A stretch of DNA of 42,409 nucleotides from Betaproteobacteria bacterium (GTDB lineage Bacteria; Pseudomonadota; Gammaproteobacteria; Burkholderiales; Thiobacillaceae), in the NCBI GenBank assembly GCA_020049415.1, contig JAIFKV010000024.1, forward strand, positions 1 through 42,409, written 5' to 3'. Below the pieces are notes generated by a model. It saw only the letters and a list, made by a program, of their open reading frames with translations. It did not search any database and was not told where the DNA came from. The translations under genes were made by a program, and so were the position numbers. This document shows, piece by piece, positions 31,164-41,467 of the stretch (the first letter of the stretch is position 1; every line of letters begins with the position of its first letter).

Positions 31164-32402
31164 TCAAATCTTGGCGAAGATAACCGTGCCGTTGGTGCCG
31201 CCAAAGCCGAACGAATTGGACAGCGCGACATTGACCTTGGCATCACGCGCGATATTGGCGACGTAATCAAGATCGCAGCCATCGTCTGGTTCAGCCAGAT
31301 TGATGGTCGGCGGAACCGCCTGCTTCGCAATCGCCAAAGCCGAAAACACCGCTTCAATACCACCGGCAGCGCCCAGCAAATGGCCGGTCATCGACTTGGT
31401 CGAACTGACCATCACCTTGCTCGCGTGACTCCCCAACGAACGCTTCACCGCTTGGGTTTCGGCCAGATCACCCAATGGCGTGGAAGTGCCATGCGCATTG
31501 ATATAGTCAACCTGATCCGGATTCAGCCCGGCATTGCGAAGCGCCACATCCATGCAACGCGCCGCGCCAGAGCCATCTTCGATCGGCGCGGTCATGTGAT
31601 GTGCATCGGCACTCTTGCCGTAGCCGATCAACTCGCAATAAATGCGCGCGCCACGCGCCTTGGCGTGCTCGTACTCTTCCAGCAGCAGCACCCCGGCGCC
31701 CTCGCCCATGACAAAACCATCGCGGCCCTTGTCCCAAGGACGACTCGCACCGGCAGGATCGTCATTGCGGGTGGAAAGCGCACGCGCCGAAGCGAAGCCA
31801 CCAATCGCCAACGGACAAATAGTTGATTCAGCGCCGCCCGCGATCATCACATCGGCCTCGCCATATTCGATCATGCGCCCCGCCTCACCAACCGAATGGG
31901 TGCCTGTTGAACAAGCGGTCACCATGGCCACATTAGGGCCTTGCAAACCGAACATGATGGAAAGATGGCCCGAGATCATGTTGATGATCGTGGCCGGAAT
32001 AAAAAATGGCGATATCTTGCGTGGGCCATCAGCAAGATAAGTCTTGTGGGTCTCTTCAATCATCTGCAGACCACCGATACCGGAACCGATATTGACGCCA
32101 ATCCGTTCACGATTCGAATCGGTCACTTCCAGTCCGGAATCTTTGAATGCATCGATTGCCGCCGCCAGGCCAAAATGGATAAAGGTATCCATTCGACGCG
32201 CCTCTTTCGGAGTCAGATACTTTGACAGCTCGAAATTCTTCACATCGCCGGCAATCTGGCAGGCAAAAGCGGAAGCATCGAAACGACTGATTCTGGTAAT
32301 ACCAGAACGGCCAGCCATCAAACTGGCCCACGCTTCTTCAACACTGTTGCCGACAGGGGAAATGATGCCGAGCCCGGTAACCACGACTCTACGCTTGGAC
32401 AA
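31164..32402 (-). CDS. fabF: 3-oxoacyl-ACP synthase II FabF
   Basis: 412 aa. The catalytic triad Cys-His-His is seen in [40 protein letters not shown] and [40 protein letters not shown] opens the protein and [14 protein letters not shown] closes it. It elongates acyl-ACP with malonyl-ACP. A 156-base gap holding a stem-loop separates it from acpP. Confidence 0.97.
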   Translation of the reverse strand: MSKRRVVVTGLGIISPVGNSVEEAWASLMAGRSGITRISRFDASAFACQIAGDVKNFELSKYLTPKEARRMDTFIHFGLAAAIDAFKDSGLEVTDSNRERIGVNIGSGIGGLQMIEETHKTYLADGPRKISPFFIPATIINMISGHLSIMFGLQGPNVAMVTACSTGTHSVGEAGRMIEYGEADVMIAGGAESTICPLAIGGFASARALSTRNDDPAGASRPWDKGRDGFVMGEGAGVLLLEEYEHAKARGARIYCELIGYGKSADAHHMTAPIEDGSGAARCMDVALRNAGLNPDQVDYINAHGTSTPLGDLAETQAVKRSLGSHASKVMVSSTKSMTGHLLGAAGGIEAVFSALAIAKQAVPPTINLAEPDDGCDLDYVANIARDAKVNVALSNSFGFGGTNGTVIFAKI

Positions 32403-32517
32403 GGGAAACTCCTGATGCGGGTAGCTGCGGATTTTGCCGGATAAGCGAACTAATAAGCGATCTGGACGGTTTGAAAAAGTCAGCCGCTCAACCGGTGATA
32501 GGAAATGTTTGTCTCAA

Positions 32518-32544
32518 CGCGAGCGGCATATCAGCCGTCTCGCG
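32518..32544 (-). other. Stem-loop between acpP and fabF
   Basis: In the mRNA, CGCGAG and CGGC pair with GCCG and CTCGCG around a TGATAT loop, with one bulged A. It begins 15 bases after the acpP stop and lacks a U-tract. It may protect a short acpP transcript or partly attenuate read-through, consistent with the much greater need for acyl carrier protein. Confidence 0.6.
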
Positions 32545-32558
32545 CCGCGATAGGCGAG

Positions 32559-32798
32559 TTACTTGTTCAGATGACCGTTAACGTAATCGACGGCTTGCTT
32601 CACGGTGGTAATCTTTTCGGCTTCCTCGTCAGGGATTTCACACTCGAAAGCCTCTTCCAGAGCCATCACCAGTTCCACCGTGTCGAGAGAATCGGCCCCC
32701 AGGTCGTCGACAAATGAAGACTCCAGTTTGACATCCACTTCGTTGGCGCCTAATTGTTCGGCAACAATCTTTTTGACACGTTGTTCAATATCACTCAT
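32559..32798 (-). CDS. acpP: Acyl carrier protein
   Basis: 79 aa, acidic. The phosphopantetheine attachment Ser37 is in [39 protein letters not shown] completes the family pattern. It carries growing acyl chains for all fab enzymes of this cluster and for PlsX. GGGAG lies upstream of the ATG, and fabG ends 138 bases before it. Confidence 0.98.
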   Translation of the reverse strand: MSDIEQRVKKIVAEQLGANEVDVKLESSFVDDLGADSLDTVELVMALEEAFECEIPDEEAEKITTVKQAVDYVNGHLNK

Positions 32799-32936
32799 CA
32801 GATAACTCCCACAAGGGTAGAAAAATTACGGGTAGAAAAAGCGGGGGCATTCTAGCAGTCAGTCCAACATGAAGAAAACGACTGATCGTTGGCCCACCAT
32901 GAAAAATTGAATTTACTTGACTCAAGGCACCTCGCC

Positions 32937-33674
32937 TCAATCCATATACATACCGCCGTTAACATGCAATGTGGCGCCGGTAACGTAGGCGGCGGCGTCC
33001 GAAGCCAGATAAGCGACTGCGCTTGCGATATCTTCCGGCTTGCCCAGTTTGCCTAAAGGAATGCGCTCCATCAACTTGGCGCGAGCAGCTTCTGGCAGCG
33101 ATTTGGTCATATCGGTATCGATGAACCCGGGCGCGACACAATTAACCGTGATACCGCGACTGCCGACTTCCTGTGCCAGAGACTTGGAGAAACCGATCAT
33201 GCCCGCCTTGGCGGCAGCATAGTTGGTCTGGCCGGCGTTGCCGGAGACGCCCACCACCGAGGCAATATTGACGATACGGCCATAGCGAGCCTTCATCATC
33301 GGCCGCAACACGGCGCGCGAAAGGCGGAAAACGGACGTCAGATTGGTCTCGATGATCGACGCCCATTCCTCATCCTTCATCCGCATGAGCAAGTTGTCAC
33401 GTGTGATGCCGGCGTTATTGACCAGTACGTCGATACGACCGTGGCGTCCGAGGACGCCTTCGACTGCGGCATCAACCTGAGCCGCATCATTGACGTTGAG
33501 CATCAAGCCCTCGCCCTTGAAACCTGCGGCCAACAAAGCCGCGCCGATTTCCGCTGCGCCGGAATCACTCGTGGCGGTGCCAACCACCAGACACCCCGCC
33601 TGTGCCAGCGCATGCAAGATGGCTTTGCCGATACCGCGCGTAGCCCCGGTAACCAATGCAACTCGTGTTTCCAA
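32937..33674 (-). CDS. fabG: 3-oxoacyl-ACP reductase FabG
   Basis: 245 aa from TTG 33674, with AAGGAG 6 bases upstream; the upstream frame lies antisense in fabD. Short-chain dehydrogenase motifs: TGATRGIGKAILHALAQAG, VLVNNAGITRDNLLMRMKDE, NIASVVGVSGNAGQTNYAAA followed by KAGM, and CVAPGFIDTDMTKSLPE. NNAGITRDNLLMRM distinguishes FabG from PhaB. It reduces 3-oxoacyl-ACP with NADPH. It follows fabD by 10 bases. Confidence 0.96.
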   Translation of the reverse strand: METRVALVTGATRGIGKAILHALAQAGCLVVGTATSDSGAAEIGAALLAAGFKGEGLMLNVNDAAQVDAAVEGVLGRHGRIDVLVNNAGITRDNLLMRMKDEEWASIIETNLTSVFRLSRAVLRPMMKARYGRIVNIASVVGVSGNAGQTNYAAAKAGMIGFSKSLAQEVGSRGITVNCVAPGFIDTDMTKSLPEAARAKLMERIPLGKLGKPEDIASAVAYLASDAAAYVTGATLHVNGGMYMD

Positions 33675-33684
33675 TCTGATCTCC

Positions 33685-34617
33685 TTAAGCTTTGATCTTT
33701 GCCAAGGTATCGGCCAGCACGGCGGCATCGGCAATGCCGATGCCTACCATGCCATCGACAATCCGTTTATTGAGGCCAGCCAGCACTTTACCGGGTCCGC
33801 ATTCGGCGACCAACTCAATGCCTTGGGATGCAAAAACCTGAATTGTTTCAACCCAGCGTACCGGGCTATAAAGTTGACGCGCCAAAGCATCGCGTATGGC
33901 ATTTGGATCTGCATGACCGCTGACATCGGCGTTGTGTAAAACCACCACGCTGGGTGTTTTCACCTCAATGGCGGTCATCGCCAGACGCAGTTTTTCTGCG
34001 GCCGGTTGCATCAACGCACAATGCGAGGGCACCGAAACCGGTAAGGCTAACGCCCGCTTTGCGCCTTTTGCCTTGGCCAAAGCGCAACCACGTTCAACCG
34101 CAGCCTTGTTGCCAGCGATAACAACCTGGCCAGGCGAGTTGAAATTAACGGCTTCTAGCACCTCGTTCTGTGCCGCTTCAGCGCACACCGCGCGCACCGC
34201 ATCGTCATCCAGACCAAGCACCGCAGCCATCGCGCCGACACCTTCCGGCACGGCCGACTGCATCGCTTCAGCACGCAATCGAACCAGCTTGACCGCATCG
34301 GAGAAATTAAGCGCATCAGCGCACACCAAAGCGGTGTATTCACCCAGACTGTGTCCAGCCATCATGGCTGGCACGGGGCCGCCCTGGCTTTGCCACAAAC
34401 GATAGACCGCAACCCCGGCCGCCAGCATTACGGGCTGGGTATTCACGGTTTGATTAAGGGTATCCGCCGGACCATCGGCAACCATCGCCCAGAGGTCTTG
34501 CCCCAACGCATCAGAGGCTTCCACAAAAGTATCGCGGATCGGGGCGGCGTCGCCATAAGCCGCCAGCATACCTACCGACTGCGAGCCTTGACCCGGAAAA
34601 ACAAAGGCGAATTTCAT
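33685..34617 (-). CDS. fabD: Malonyl-CoA:ACP transacylase FabD
   Basis: 310 aa from ATG 34617, with GGAG upstream. FAFVFPGQGSQSVGMLAAYG opens the enzyme. The nucleophile Ser lies in MMAGHSLGEYTALVCADALN and the catalytic His in PVSVPSHCALMQPAAEKL. EVLEAVNFNSPGQVVIAGNK is typical. It loads malonyl groups onto ACP. Confidence 0.96.
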   Translation of the reverse strand: MKFAFVFPGQGSQSVGMLAAYGDAAPIRDTFVEASDALGQDLWAMVADGPADTLNQTVNTQPVMLAAGVAVYRLWQSQGGPVPAMMAGHSLGEYTALVCADALNFSDAVKLVRLRAEAMQSAVPEGVGAMAAVLGLDDDAVRAVCAEAAQNEVLEAVNFNSPGQVVIAGNKAAVERGCALAKAKGAKRALALPVSVPSHCALMQPAAEKLRLAMTAIEVKTPSVVVLHNADVSGHADPNAIRDALARQLYSPVRWVETIQVFASQGIELVAECGPGKVLAGLNKRIVDGMVGIGIADAAVLADTLAKIKA

Positions 34618-34681
34618 TAAAAATCTCCGCAATCACGCATTGTGAAGTCAGCTGTCAACAGCATCATGCACATGTATTTTT

Positions 34682-35656
34682 TTAGAATCGGGCCAGCACC
34701 GAGCCCCAGGTAAATCCACCGCCAAACGCCTCCATCAAGACCATTTCACCCGACTTGATTTTGCCTTCGCGCACTGCGGTATCGAGCGCCAACGGAATCG
34801 ACGCAGCGGAAGTATTGCCATGCCGATCCACCGTTACCACCACGCGATCCATGCTCATACCCAACTTTTTCGCGGTTGCTTGAATAATGCGGATGTTGGC
34901 TTGATGCGGCACCAGCCAATCGATATCGGATTTTTGCAAACCATTCGCGGCCAAGGTTTCATCGACAATTGCATCCAGGGTATTCACCGCCATCTTGAAG
35001 ACGGCATTGCCCGACATGCGCATGTAACAAGCGCCTTCCTTCTTCAACGAAACACCGCCGTCAACAAACAACAAATCTTGATAGCGGCCATCGGCATGCA
35101 AATGTGTCGCGACAATTCCCGGCTCTTCCGACGCCCGCAGAATCACCGCTCCAGCGCCATCGCCCCATAACATGCAGTTACTGCGATCGCTCCAATCGGT
35201 AATTCGCGAGAGCGTCTCCGCCCCAACAATCAACGCGGTTTTGACCTGACCAGAGCGAATGAATTGATCCGCAACCGATACCGCATAGACAAACCCGCTG
35301 CACACCGCCTGCACATCGAGCGCCGGACAACCATTGGTAATCCCGAGTTTGGCTTGGAGTACACAGGCGGTGCTGGGAAAGACACGATCCGAAGTGGTGG
35401 TCGCGACAACGATGAGTTCAATCTCGCCGGCATCGATTCCAGCCGCCTCAAGTGCACTTTCAGCCGCTTTTTGCGCCAGATCACTGGTTAGCTCGCCCTC
35501 GGCCGCGATATGGCGCTCCCGAATGCCGGTTCGCTCAAGAATCCACTCACTGGTGGTTTCAATTTGTTTTTCCAACTCGGCATTGGTGAGTATTCGTGCA
35601 GGCAAATAACTGCCAGTGCCAACGATACGCGAGTAAATCCGGTTCATTTGCGTCAC
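34682..35656 (-). CDS. fabH: 3-oxoacyl-ACP synthase III FabH
   Basis: 324 aa from GTG 35656, which overlaps the plsX stop (GTGA) and has GAAGGAG 7 bases upstream. Catalytic Cys is in [20 protein letters not shown], His in [20 protein letters not shown], Asn in [20 protein letters not shown]. The C-terminus [14 protein letters not shown] is standard. It starts fatty acid synthesis from acetyl-CoA and malonyl-ACP. Confidence 0.97.
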   Translation of the reverse strand: MTQMNRIYSRIVGTGSYLPARILTNAELEKQIETTSEWILERTGIRERHIAAEGELTSDLAQKAAESALEAAGIDAGEIELIVVATTTSDRVFPSTACVLQAKLGITNGCPALDVQAVCSGFVYAVSVADQFIRSGQVKTALIVGAETLSRITDWSDRSNCMLWGDGAGAVILRASEEPGIVATHLHADGRYQDLLFVDGGVSLKKEGACYMRMSGNAVFKMAVNTLDAIVDETLAANGLQKSDIDWLVPHQANIRIIQATAKKLGMSMDRVVVTVDRHGNTSAASIPLALDTAVREGKIKSGEMVLMEAFGGGFTWGSVLARF

Positions 35657-36699
35657 GCCAGTTCTCCTTCTTCCAACGAGCCGAGATGAATATTCTTATG
35701 GTTGCCGACCTGATCGGCGATACGACGTAGCAAACCACCGCGTACTTCCTCGGCAGCCTTCAAAATTGCTTGTTCGAAAGAAAAAACATCGGCTGATCCA
35801 TGGCTCTTGATAATGACGCCATTGAGACCCAACAAACTGGCGCCGTTATATCTTCTGGGATCGAGCTTGTGCTTGAAGGCGCGCAACACGGGCAAGGAAA
35901 GCAGCCCGGCAAGGCGTGTGATCAGATTCCGCTTGAACTCGCTGCGTAACTGATCACCAATCAACTTGGCCAGTCCTTCAGATGCTTTCAGCGCGACATT
36001 GCCGACAAATCCGTCGCACACCACAACATCGACCGTGCCCTTGTAAATATCATCGCCTTCAACATTGCCCTGGAAATTCAGGCCGCTGGCGCGCAACAAC
36101 TCACCCGCCTGCTTGACCACATCATTACCCTTGATTTCTTCTTCGCCAATATTCAGCAAGCCAATGCTGGGTCGCTCTTTATGCTCGATCGCGGCAACCA
36201 ACGCCGAACCCATGATGGCGAACTGCAATAAATGCTGGGCGGTACAGTCGACATTTGCGCCTAAATCAAGCACATAAGTGCTGCCGCTGCGGGAGGGTAA
36301 GGTAGATGCAATGGCGGGACGATCAATACCAGGCAACGTCTTCAGGACAAAACGTGATACCGCCATCAATGCACCGGTATTTCCAGCCGAGACTCCGGCA
36401 TCAGCTTCACCGCGTTTGACAAGATCGGCGGTGACCCGCATCGATGAATCTTTTTTGGTGCGCAGCGCCACCGGCAAAGGGTCATCCATCTTCACCACTT
36501 CGCTGGCGTGGCAAATCCTCAGCCGGGTTCCCACTGAAGATTTGTTGACTTTCAGTTCTGCTTGAATCGCATCTTCAAGCCCAACCAGCACAATGTTGAC
36601 ATCAGGCTGCTCGCGCAGAACATTCAATGCCGATTTGACCGTAACATGAGGACCGTGGTCGCCCCCCATGGCATCAATTGCAATCGTTATCTCTCGCAT
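35653..36699 (-). CDS. plsX: Phosphate acyltransferase PlsX
   Basis: 348 aa. [60 protein letters not shown] and [20 protein letters not shown] are signatures. It converts acyl-ACP to acyl phosphate for phospholipid synthesis. It lies between rpmF and fabH as in most proteobacteria. Confidence 0.97.
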   Translation of the reverse strand: MREITIAIDAMGGDHGPHVTVKSALNVLREQPDVNIVLVGLEDAIQAELKVNKSSVGTRLRICHASEVVKMDDPLPVALRTKKDSSMRVTADLVKRGEADAGVSAGNTGALMAVSRFVLKTLPGIDRPAIASTLPSRSGSTYVLDLGANVDCTAQHLLQFAIMGSALVAAIEHKERPSIGLLNIGEEEIKGNDVVKQAGELLRASGLNFQGNVEGDDIYKGTVDVVVCDGFVGNVALKASEGLAKLIGDQLRSEFKRNLITRLAGLLSLPVLRAFKHKLDPRRYNGASLLGLNGVIIKSHGSADVFSFEQAILKAAEEVRGGLLRRIADQVGNHKNIHLGSLEEGELA

Positions 36700-36766
36700 G
36701 AACGATCAGCCCAAGTCAAACCAGTTTGAATAGCCTGGCATTAACCGAGGCGGGATCGAAGCGAAA

Positions 36767-36952
36767 TCAGCTGTTATCCGCTTTGGTATTCAGAATCTTG
36801 CGGCCACGATAAAAACCATTCGGGCTGATGTGATGGCGAAGATGCATCTCGCCGGTAGTTGGCTCAACCGCAGTCGGCGGTGTCGTCAGAAAGTCGTGTG
36901 CACGATGCATGCCACGCTTGGAGGGGGATTTTTTATTCTGCTGAACTGCCAT
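36767..36952 (-). CDS. rpmF: 50S ribosomal protein bL32
   Basis: 61 aa from ATG 36952, with GGAG 6-7 bases upstream. [20 protein letters not shown] and the following [20 protein letters not shown] are the bL32 pattern. It has no cysteines, so it is the zinc-free type. It follows the yceD gene by 56 bases, the universal yceD-rpmF pair. Confidence 0.97.
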   Translation of the reverse strand: MAVQQNKKSPSKRGMHRAHDFLTTPPTAVEPTTGEMHLRHHISPNGFYRGRKILNTKADNS

Positions 36953-37008
36953 GACAATCTCCTGATACGAATCAAAATTCAAAAATTCAAAAACCAAAAC
37001 ACAAAACA

Positions 37009-37455
37009 CTAGTGCATGAGAGACAAACTCTCAGGATCGCAACACCCTTCCGGGTGCAGCGGCACGGTCGGCAAACTCAGCAAAATCTCGTCTTCGACCA
37101 GGACAGTGACATCCATCAAAGGATCGGCCACCAGCACATCCAACAACGGATCCAGCTTTTCCCAGCGCAACAACTCTGCTTCATTCCTGGCCACAGGGAA
37201 AACATTATCCAGAACCAGAATCTCGGGATAAGCCGTCATACAACGCTGACAAACCAGCCAGACAGTGGCTTCAACTTGCAACCGCAATGCAGGACGACCA
37301 GCAGATTTGACGCCGGAAAGATGGTATTGCACTGCAACATCATCTGGCCTCAAACTATCAAGCAATCGCGGCAGCTCATCAAAACGAAAAACGCCACTCA
37401 TGCTTTCGCCGGACTTGGCAAATTGCAGGCTATCGAAGGGTTTCCGTGCAGACAT
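37009..37455 (-). CDS. yceD: YceD family (DUF177) protein
   Basis: 148 aa. [20 protein letters not shown] has the CxxC motif of the family, and the second Cys pair is in [12 protein letters not shown]. In bacteria and plants this family is linked to 23S rRNA accumulation. Its mechanism is not known. It is the first gene of the fatty-acid block, divergent from pycA. Confidence 0.9.
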   Translation of the reverse strand: MSARKPFDSLQFAKSGESMSGVFRFDELPRLLDSLRPDDVAVQYHLSGVKSAGRPALRLQVEATVWLVCQRCMTAYPEILVLDNVFPVARNEAELLRWEKLDPLLDVLVADPLMDVTVLVEDEILLSLPTVPLHPEGCCDPESLSLMH

Positions 37456-37522
37456 AAGCGGTAAATGTTAAGCTGAGCGGCTGTTTTTGTCAAAGGCAAT
37501 GCCACTTTCTAGGGTCTCTAGC

Positions 37523-38941
37523 GTGATCAGGAAAATACTCATCGCAAACCGAGGTGAAATCGCTGTACGTATTGTGCGTGCATGCAAGGAGATGGGCATT
37601 CAGGCGGTCGCTATCTATACCGATGCCGATCGACATGCGCTGCATGTCAAAAAAGCCGACGTTTCCTACAACATTGGTTCCGACCCGGTGCTGGGTTATC
37701 TGAATGCACACAATATCGTCAACCTTGCCGTGGCATCCGGATGCGATGCACTTCATCCAGGTTATGGCTTCCTTTCCGAAAACCCGGTTCTAGCTGAAGT
37801 CTGCGCCCGTCGCGGCATCAAATTCATTGGACCGAGGCCATCGGTGATCACCCAGATGGGTGACAAGATCCAGGCGCGACTGGCCATGATCAAGGCCGGC
37901 ATCCCGGTTATTCCCGGCTCCGACCACAACCTGGAAAATGTTGAAGAAGCGCTCAAATTAGGCCGAAAAATCGGTTATCCCATCATGCTGAAAGCCACCA
38001 ATGGCGGTGGCGGTCGCGGTATCCGGCGTTGCGATTCAGATGACGAACTGGTCAACAACTATGCGCGCGTGGTATCCGAAGCCACCAAAGCCTTCGGCAA
38101 GCCGGAGGTTTTCATTGAAAAGTGCGTAGTCAATCCCAAGCACATTGAAGTCCAGATCATTGGCGATAGCCAAGGCAATTGCGTACATCTGTTTGAACGT
38201 GATTGCTCCATTCAGCGACGTAACCAAAAGCTGATTGAAATCGCGCCGTCGCCACAATTGACTGAAGCGCAGCGCGAATACATCGGCAAACTTGCCGTGC
38301 GCGCCGCCAAGGCGGTGGGCTACGAAAATGCCGGCACGGTCGAGTTCCTGCTCGATGCCGACAATCAGTTCTATTTCATGGAAATGAATACCCGGTTGCA
38401 GGTCGAGCACACGGTCACCGAAACCATTACCGGCATCGACATTGTGCAGGAGCAGATTCGCATCGCCGATGGCCTGCCCTTGCAATACAAACAGAGTGAC
38501 ATCCGCCACCGCGGCTTCGCAGTGGAATTCCGCATCAACGCGGAAGACCCGAAGAATGGCTTTCTGCCCAGCTTTGGCCGCATTACACGTTATTACGCGC
38601 CCGGCGGGCCGGGGGTCCGAACCGACGCCGCGATGTACTCGGGTTACACCATTCCGCCCTATTACGACTCCATGTGCGCCAAGCTGACGGTCTGGGCGCT
38701 GACCTGGGAGGGCGTCATCGAACGCGGTCGGCGATCGCTCGATGACATGGGCGTCTACGGGGTCAAGACAACCATTCCGTACTACCAGGAAATCTTGAAG
38801 AATGCCGATTTCCGCTCCGGCCGCTTCAATACCAGCTTTGTCGACGAACATCCCGAACTGCTCAACTATGCAGTTCGTCATCCGCCGGAAATGAAGGCAG
38901 CCGCGATATCGGCGGCGATAGCCGCGCACCTGGGAATTTGA
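37523..38941 (+). CDS. pycA: Pyruvate carboxylase subunit A (biotin carboxylase)
   Basis: About 472 aa from GTG 37523, preceded by AGGG. An ATG at 37499 and the frame from 37487 would only add residues before the conserved IRKILIANRGEIAVRIVRAC. ATP-grasp motifs: HPGYGFLSENP, KATNGGGGRGIRRCDSDDEL, IEKCVVNPKHIEVQIIGDSQ, FERDCSIQRRNQKLIEIAPS and FMEMNTRLQVEHTVTE. It carboxylates biotin on the B subunit. The accC of fatty-acid synthesis would normally sit beside accB; here the neighbour is a transcarboxylase/biotin protein, so the anaplerotic two-subunit pyruvate carboxylase is the better call. Confidence 0.88.
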   Translation: MIRKILIANRGEIAVRIVRACKEMGIQAVAIYTDADRHALHVKKADVSYNIGSDPVLGYLNAHNIVNLAVASGCDALHPGYGFLSENPVLAEVCARRGIKFIGPRPSVITQMGDKIQARLAMIKAGIPVIPGSDHNLENVEEALKLGRKIGYPIMLKATNGGGGRGIRRCDSDDELVNNYARVVSEATKAFGKPEVFIEKCVVNPKHIEVQIIGDSQGNCVHLFERDCSIQRRNQKLIEIAPSPQLTEAQREYIGKLAVRAAKAVGYENAGTVEFLLDADNQFYFMEMNTRLQVEHTVTETITGIDIVQEQIRIADGLPLQYKQSDIRHRGFAVEFRINAEDPKNGFLPSFGRITRYYAPGGPGVRTDAAMYSGYTIPPYYDSMCAKLTVWALTWEGVIERGRRSLDDMGVYGVKTTIPYYQEILKNADFRSGRFNTSFVDEHPELLNYAVRHPPEMKAAAISAAIAAHLGI

Positions 38942-39000
38942 ACGCCGCTGTCGTCAACGACACACACTGATCACATCGTCAGTTACACAAGGAAGACACG

Positions 39001-40860
39001 ATGACTCAAGTCAAGATTACCGAACTGGTTCTGCGTGATGGTCACCAGTCCCTGATCGCAACGCGCATGCGCACCGAAGACATGCTGCCGATTTGCTCCA
39101 AGCTCGACAATGTCGGCTTCTGGTCGCTCGAAGCCTGGGGTGGCGCAACATTCGACGCCTGTGTTCGCTTTCTCAAAGAAGACCCATGGGAGCGTCTGCG
39201 CAAACTTCGCCGAGCCCTTCCCAACTCGCGCATCCAGATGTTGTTGCGCGGCCAGAACCTGCTCGGCTACCGGCATTACCCGGACGACCTGGTGCGCGCC
39301 TTCGTGCAAAAATCCGCCGACAACGGTGTCGACGTATTCCGCGTGTTCGATGCGATGAACGACATCCGCAACCTGCGCGTCTCCATCGAAGCAGTAAAAA
39401 CCGCCGGCAAACATGCCGAGGGCACGCTCAGCTACACCACCAGCCCGGTGCATGACATCGACTATTTTGTATCGATGGCGCGTCAGCTCGAAAAAATGGG
39501 CTGCGATACCATCGCCATCAAAGATATGGCCGGTCTGCTCACCCCCTACACCACGTATGAACTGGTCAAAGCACTGAAAAGCGCCGTCTCCATCCCGATC
39601 CATCTGCACAGCCACGCCACCTCCGGCCTGGCCAGCATGGCGCACATGAAAGGTGTCGAAGCCGGCGCGGTGATGATAGACACCTGCTTGTCCGCATTCT
39701 CGGAAGGTGCGAGCCACCCCACCACGGAAAGCTTGGTGGCCGCTTTTGCCGGCACGGAATATGACACTGGCATCAACCTGATCAAACTGCAGGAGATCAG
39801 CGCTTACTTCAAAGAAGTGCGCAAAAAATACTGGCAGTTCGAGATGAAAGGGCAGCAGGTCGACACCCGCATCCTGGTCTCGCAAGTCCCCGGCGGCATG
39901 ATCTCCAATCTGGTCAACCAACTGAAGGAACAAGGCGCGCTCGACCGTATGGATGCGGTTCTGGCGGAAATTCCGCGTGTCCGCGAAGACCTCGGTTTCC
40001 CGCCGCTGGTCACCCCCACCTCGCAGATCGTTGGCACCCAGGCGGTATTGAATGTACTCACTGGTGGCCGCTACAAATCGGTCACCAACGAAGTCAAGAG
40101 CTACTTGCTTGGCCGCTACGGCGCAGCACCGGGCAAAGTCAACGACGAAGTCAAGCAACTCGCCGTCGGCAATCAGGAAGTCATTACCTGTCGCCCCGCC
40201 GACCTGCTGACCGATGAACTCGACAAACTGCGTGGCGAAGCGGAAGGCCTGGCCAAGTCTGATGAGGACGTGCTGACCTACGCCATGTTCCCGGATCTGG
40301 GCCGCACCTTCCTGCAAGAACGCGCCGGTGGCGCGCTGACCCCCGAACCTCTTCTGCCGCCCGAATCAATGCTGGCGACCTCCTGCCCAGCGGTTTATGC
40401 CCCAAGTGAATTCAACGTCACGCTGCACGGCGAGACCTATCACATCCGGATCAAGGGCACTGGCAAGGCGGGTGATGGCGAGCGCCCGTTCTACGTTCAC
40501 GTCGATGGCGTTGCCGAAGAAGTGCTGCTGGAAGCGCTGGACGAAGTCGAAGTCACCCCCGGTGCCAGCGCACCACGCCGGACATCAAGCAAAAAAGCCG
40601 ACCTGCCAGGCGGCGCAAAACAACGTCCGCGTCCGACCCACGCCGGCTGCGTCACCACCGCCATGCCGGGTGCGATCGTCGACGTCAAAGTCAAAGTCGG
40701 CGACAAGATCAAGGCCGGCGATGGCGTGCTGGTTATCGAAGCCATGAAAATGGAAAACGAAGTCCAATCGCCCGTTACCGGCACGGTCGTCGCGGTCCAT
40801 GTCGCCAAGGGCGATGCGGTCACACCAGATCAGGTTCTGGTCGAGATTCAGCCCGAGTAA
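39001..40860 (+). CDS. pycB: Pyruvate carboxylase subunit B (carboxyltransferase and biotin carrier)
   Basis: 619 aa. The carboxyltransferase barrel opens with TELVLRDGHQSLIATRMRTE. Metal and substrate residues include the DGHQ region, the Lys in TIAIKDMAGLLTPY, and LHSHATSGLASMAH. A Pro/Lys/Arg-rich linker (residues ~525-545) leads to the biotinyl domain with Lys583 in VIEAMKMENEVQSPV. Proteins of this kind are often labelled oxaloacetate decarboxylase alpha (OadA). No membrane oadB or oadG gene is adjacent and a biotin carboxylase lies 59 bases upstream, which supports pyruvate carboxylase. AAGGAAG precedes the ATG. Confidence 0.9.
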   Translation: MTQVKITELVLRDGHQSLIATRMRTEDMLPICSKLDNVGFWSLEAWGGATFDACVRFLKEDPWERLRKLRRALPNSRIQMLLRGQNLLGYRHYPDDLVRAFVQKSADNGVDVFRVFDAMNDIRNLRVSIEAVKTAGKHAEGTLSYTTSPVHDIDYFVSMARQLEKMGCDTIAIKDMAGLLTPYTTYELVKALKSAVSIPIHLHSHATSGLASMAHMKGVEAGAVMIDTCLSAFSEGASHPTTESLVAAFAGTEYDTGINLIKLQEISAYFKEVRKKYWQFEMKGQQVDTRILVSQVPGGMISNLVNQLKEQGALDRMDAVLAEIPRVREDLGFPPLVTPTSQIVGTQAVLNVLTGGRYKSVTNEVKSYLLGRYGAAPGKVNDEVKQLAVGNQEVITCRPADLLTDELDKLRGEAEGLAKSDEDVLTYAMFPDLGRTFLQERAGGALTPEPLLPPESMLATSCPAVYAPSEFNVTLHGETYHIRIKGTGKAGDGERPFYVHVDGVAEEVLLEALDEVEVTPGASAPRRTSSKKADLPGGAKQRPRPTHAGCVTTAMPGAIVDVKVKVGDKIKAGDGVLVIEAMKMENEVQSPVTGTVVAVHVAKGDAVTPDQVLVEIQPE

Positions 40861-40870
40861 GGTTGGCGCA

Positions 40871-41467
40871 TTGAAGCTCGTCCTCGCCTCCACCTCGCCC
40901 TACCGCCGTGAACTGCTCACCCGCCTCGGCGTGCCGTTCGACGTTGCCGCGCCCGATGTCGATGAAACGCCGCTGGCCGGCGAATCGCCGGATGAAACGG
41001 CACAGCGACTTTCCGTACTGAAAGCGCAAGCGGTAGCGTTGAAATTTCCCGATGCACTGGTTATCGGCTCCGATCAGGTTGCGTTGCTGGAAGGCGAACA
41101 ACTTGGCAAACCGGGCAACTTCGACAACGCGGTCGCCCAACTCAAACGCATGCGCGGCAAGACGCTGGAGTTCCACACCGCACTGACGTTACTGAATGCG
41201 CGCAGCGGCCGCACGCAAACCGCCAACGTACCGGTTCGCCTGGTCATGCGTGAATACAGCGACGCCCAGATCGAGGCCTATCTTAAAAAAGATCAGCCCT
41301 ACAACTGCTGCGGCAGCGCCAAGAGCGAATCGCTCGGCATCGCACTGATCGCCCGTTTTGAAACCGAAGATCCAAATGCGCTGGTCGGCCTGCCCTTGAT
41401 CAAGCTGACCGAGATGCTCGCCAACGAAGGACTGGATGTGCTGACGTGGCCGGCATCCTCTACCTGA
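40871..41467 (+). CDS. Maf-family nucleotide pyrophosphatase (YceF type)
   Basis: 198 aa from TTG 40871, directly before the conserved LKLVLASTSPYRRELLTRLG. VDETPLAGESPDETAQRLSV, IGSDQVALLEGEQLGKPGN and YNCCGSAKSESLGIALIARF are closer to YceF, the 7-methyl-GTP pyrophosphatase subgroup, than to the dTTP-hydrolysing YhdE subgroup. It removes modified nucleotides from the pool. It overlaps the next gene by 22 bases. Confidence 0.92.
   Translation: MKLVLASTSPYRRELLTRLGVPFDVAAPDVDETPLAGESPDETAQRLSVLKAQAVALKFPDALVIGSDQVALLEGEQLGKPGNFDNAVAQLKRMRGKTLEFHTALTLLNARSGRTQTANVPVRLVMREYSDAQIEAYLKKDQPYNCCGSAKSESLGIALIARFETEDPNALVGLPLIKLTEMLANEGLDVLTWPASST

Noticed and set aside
38983..40317. Long minus-strand frame (444 aa) opposite pycB
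   Set aside because: Antisense shadow; the + strand protein is fully conserved.
39001..40860. Sodium-pumping oxaloacetate decarboxylase
   Set aside because: No oadB or oadG is adjacent, while a biotin carboxylase gene is directly upstream.
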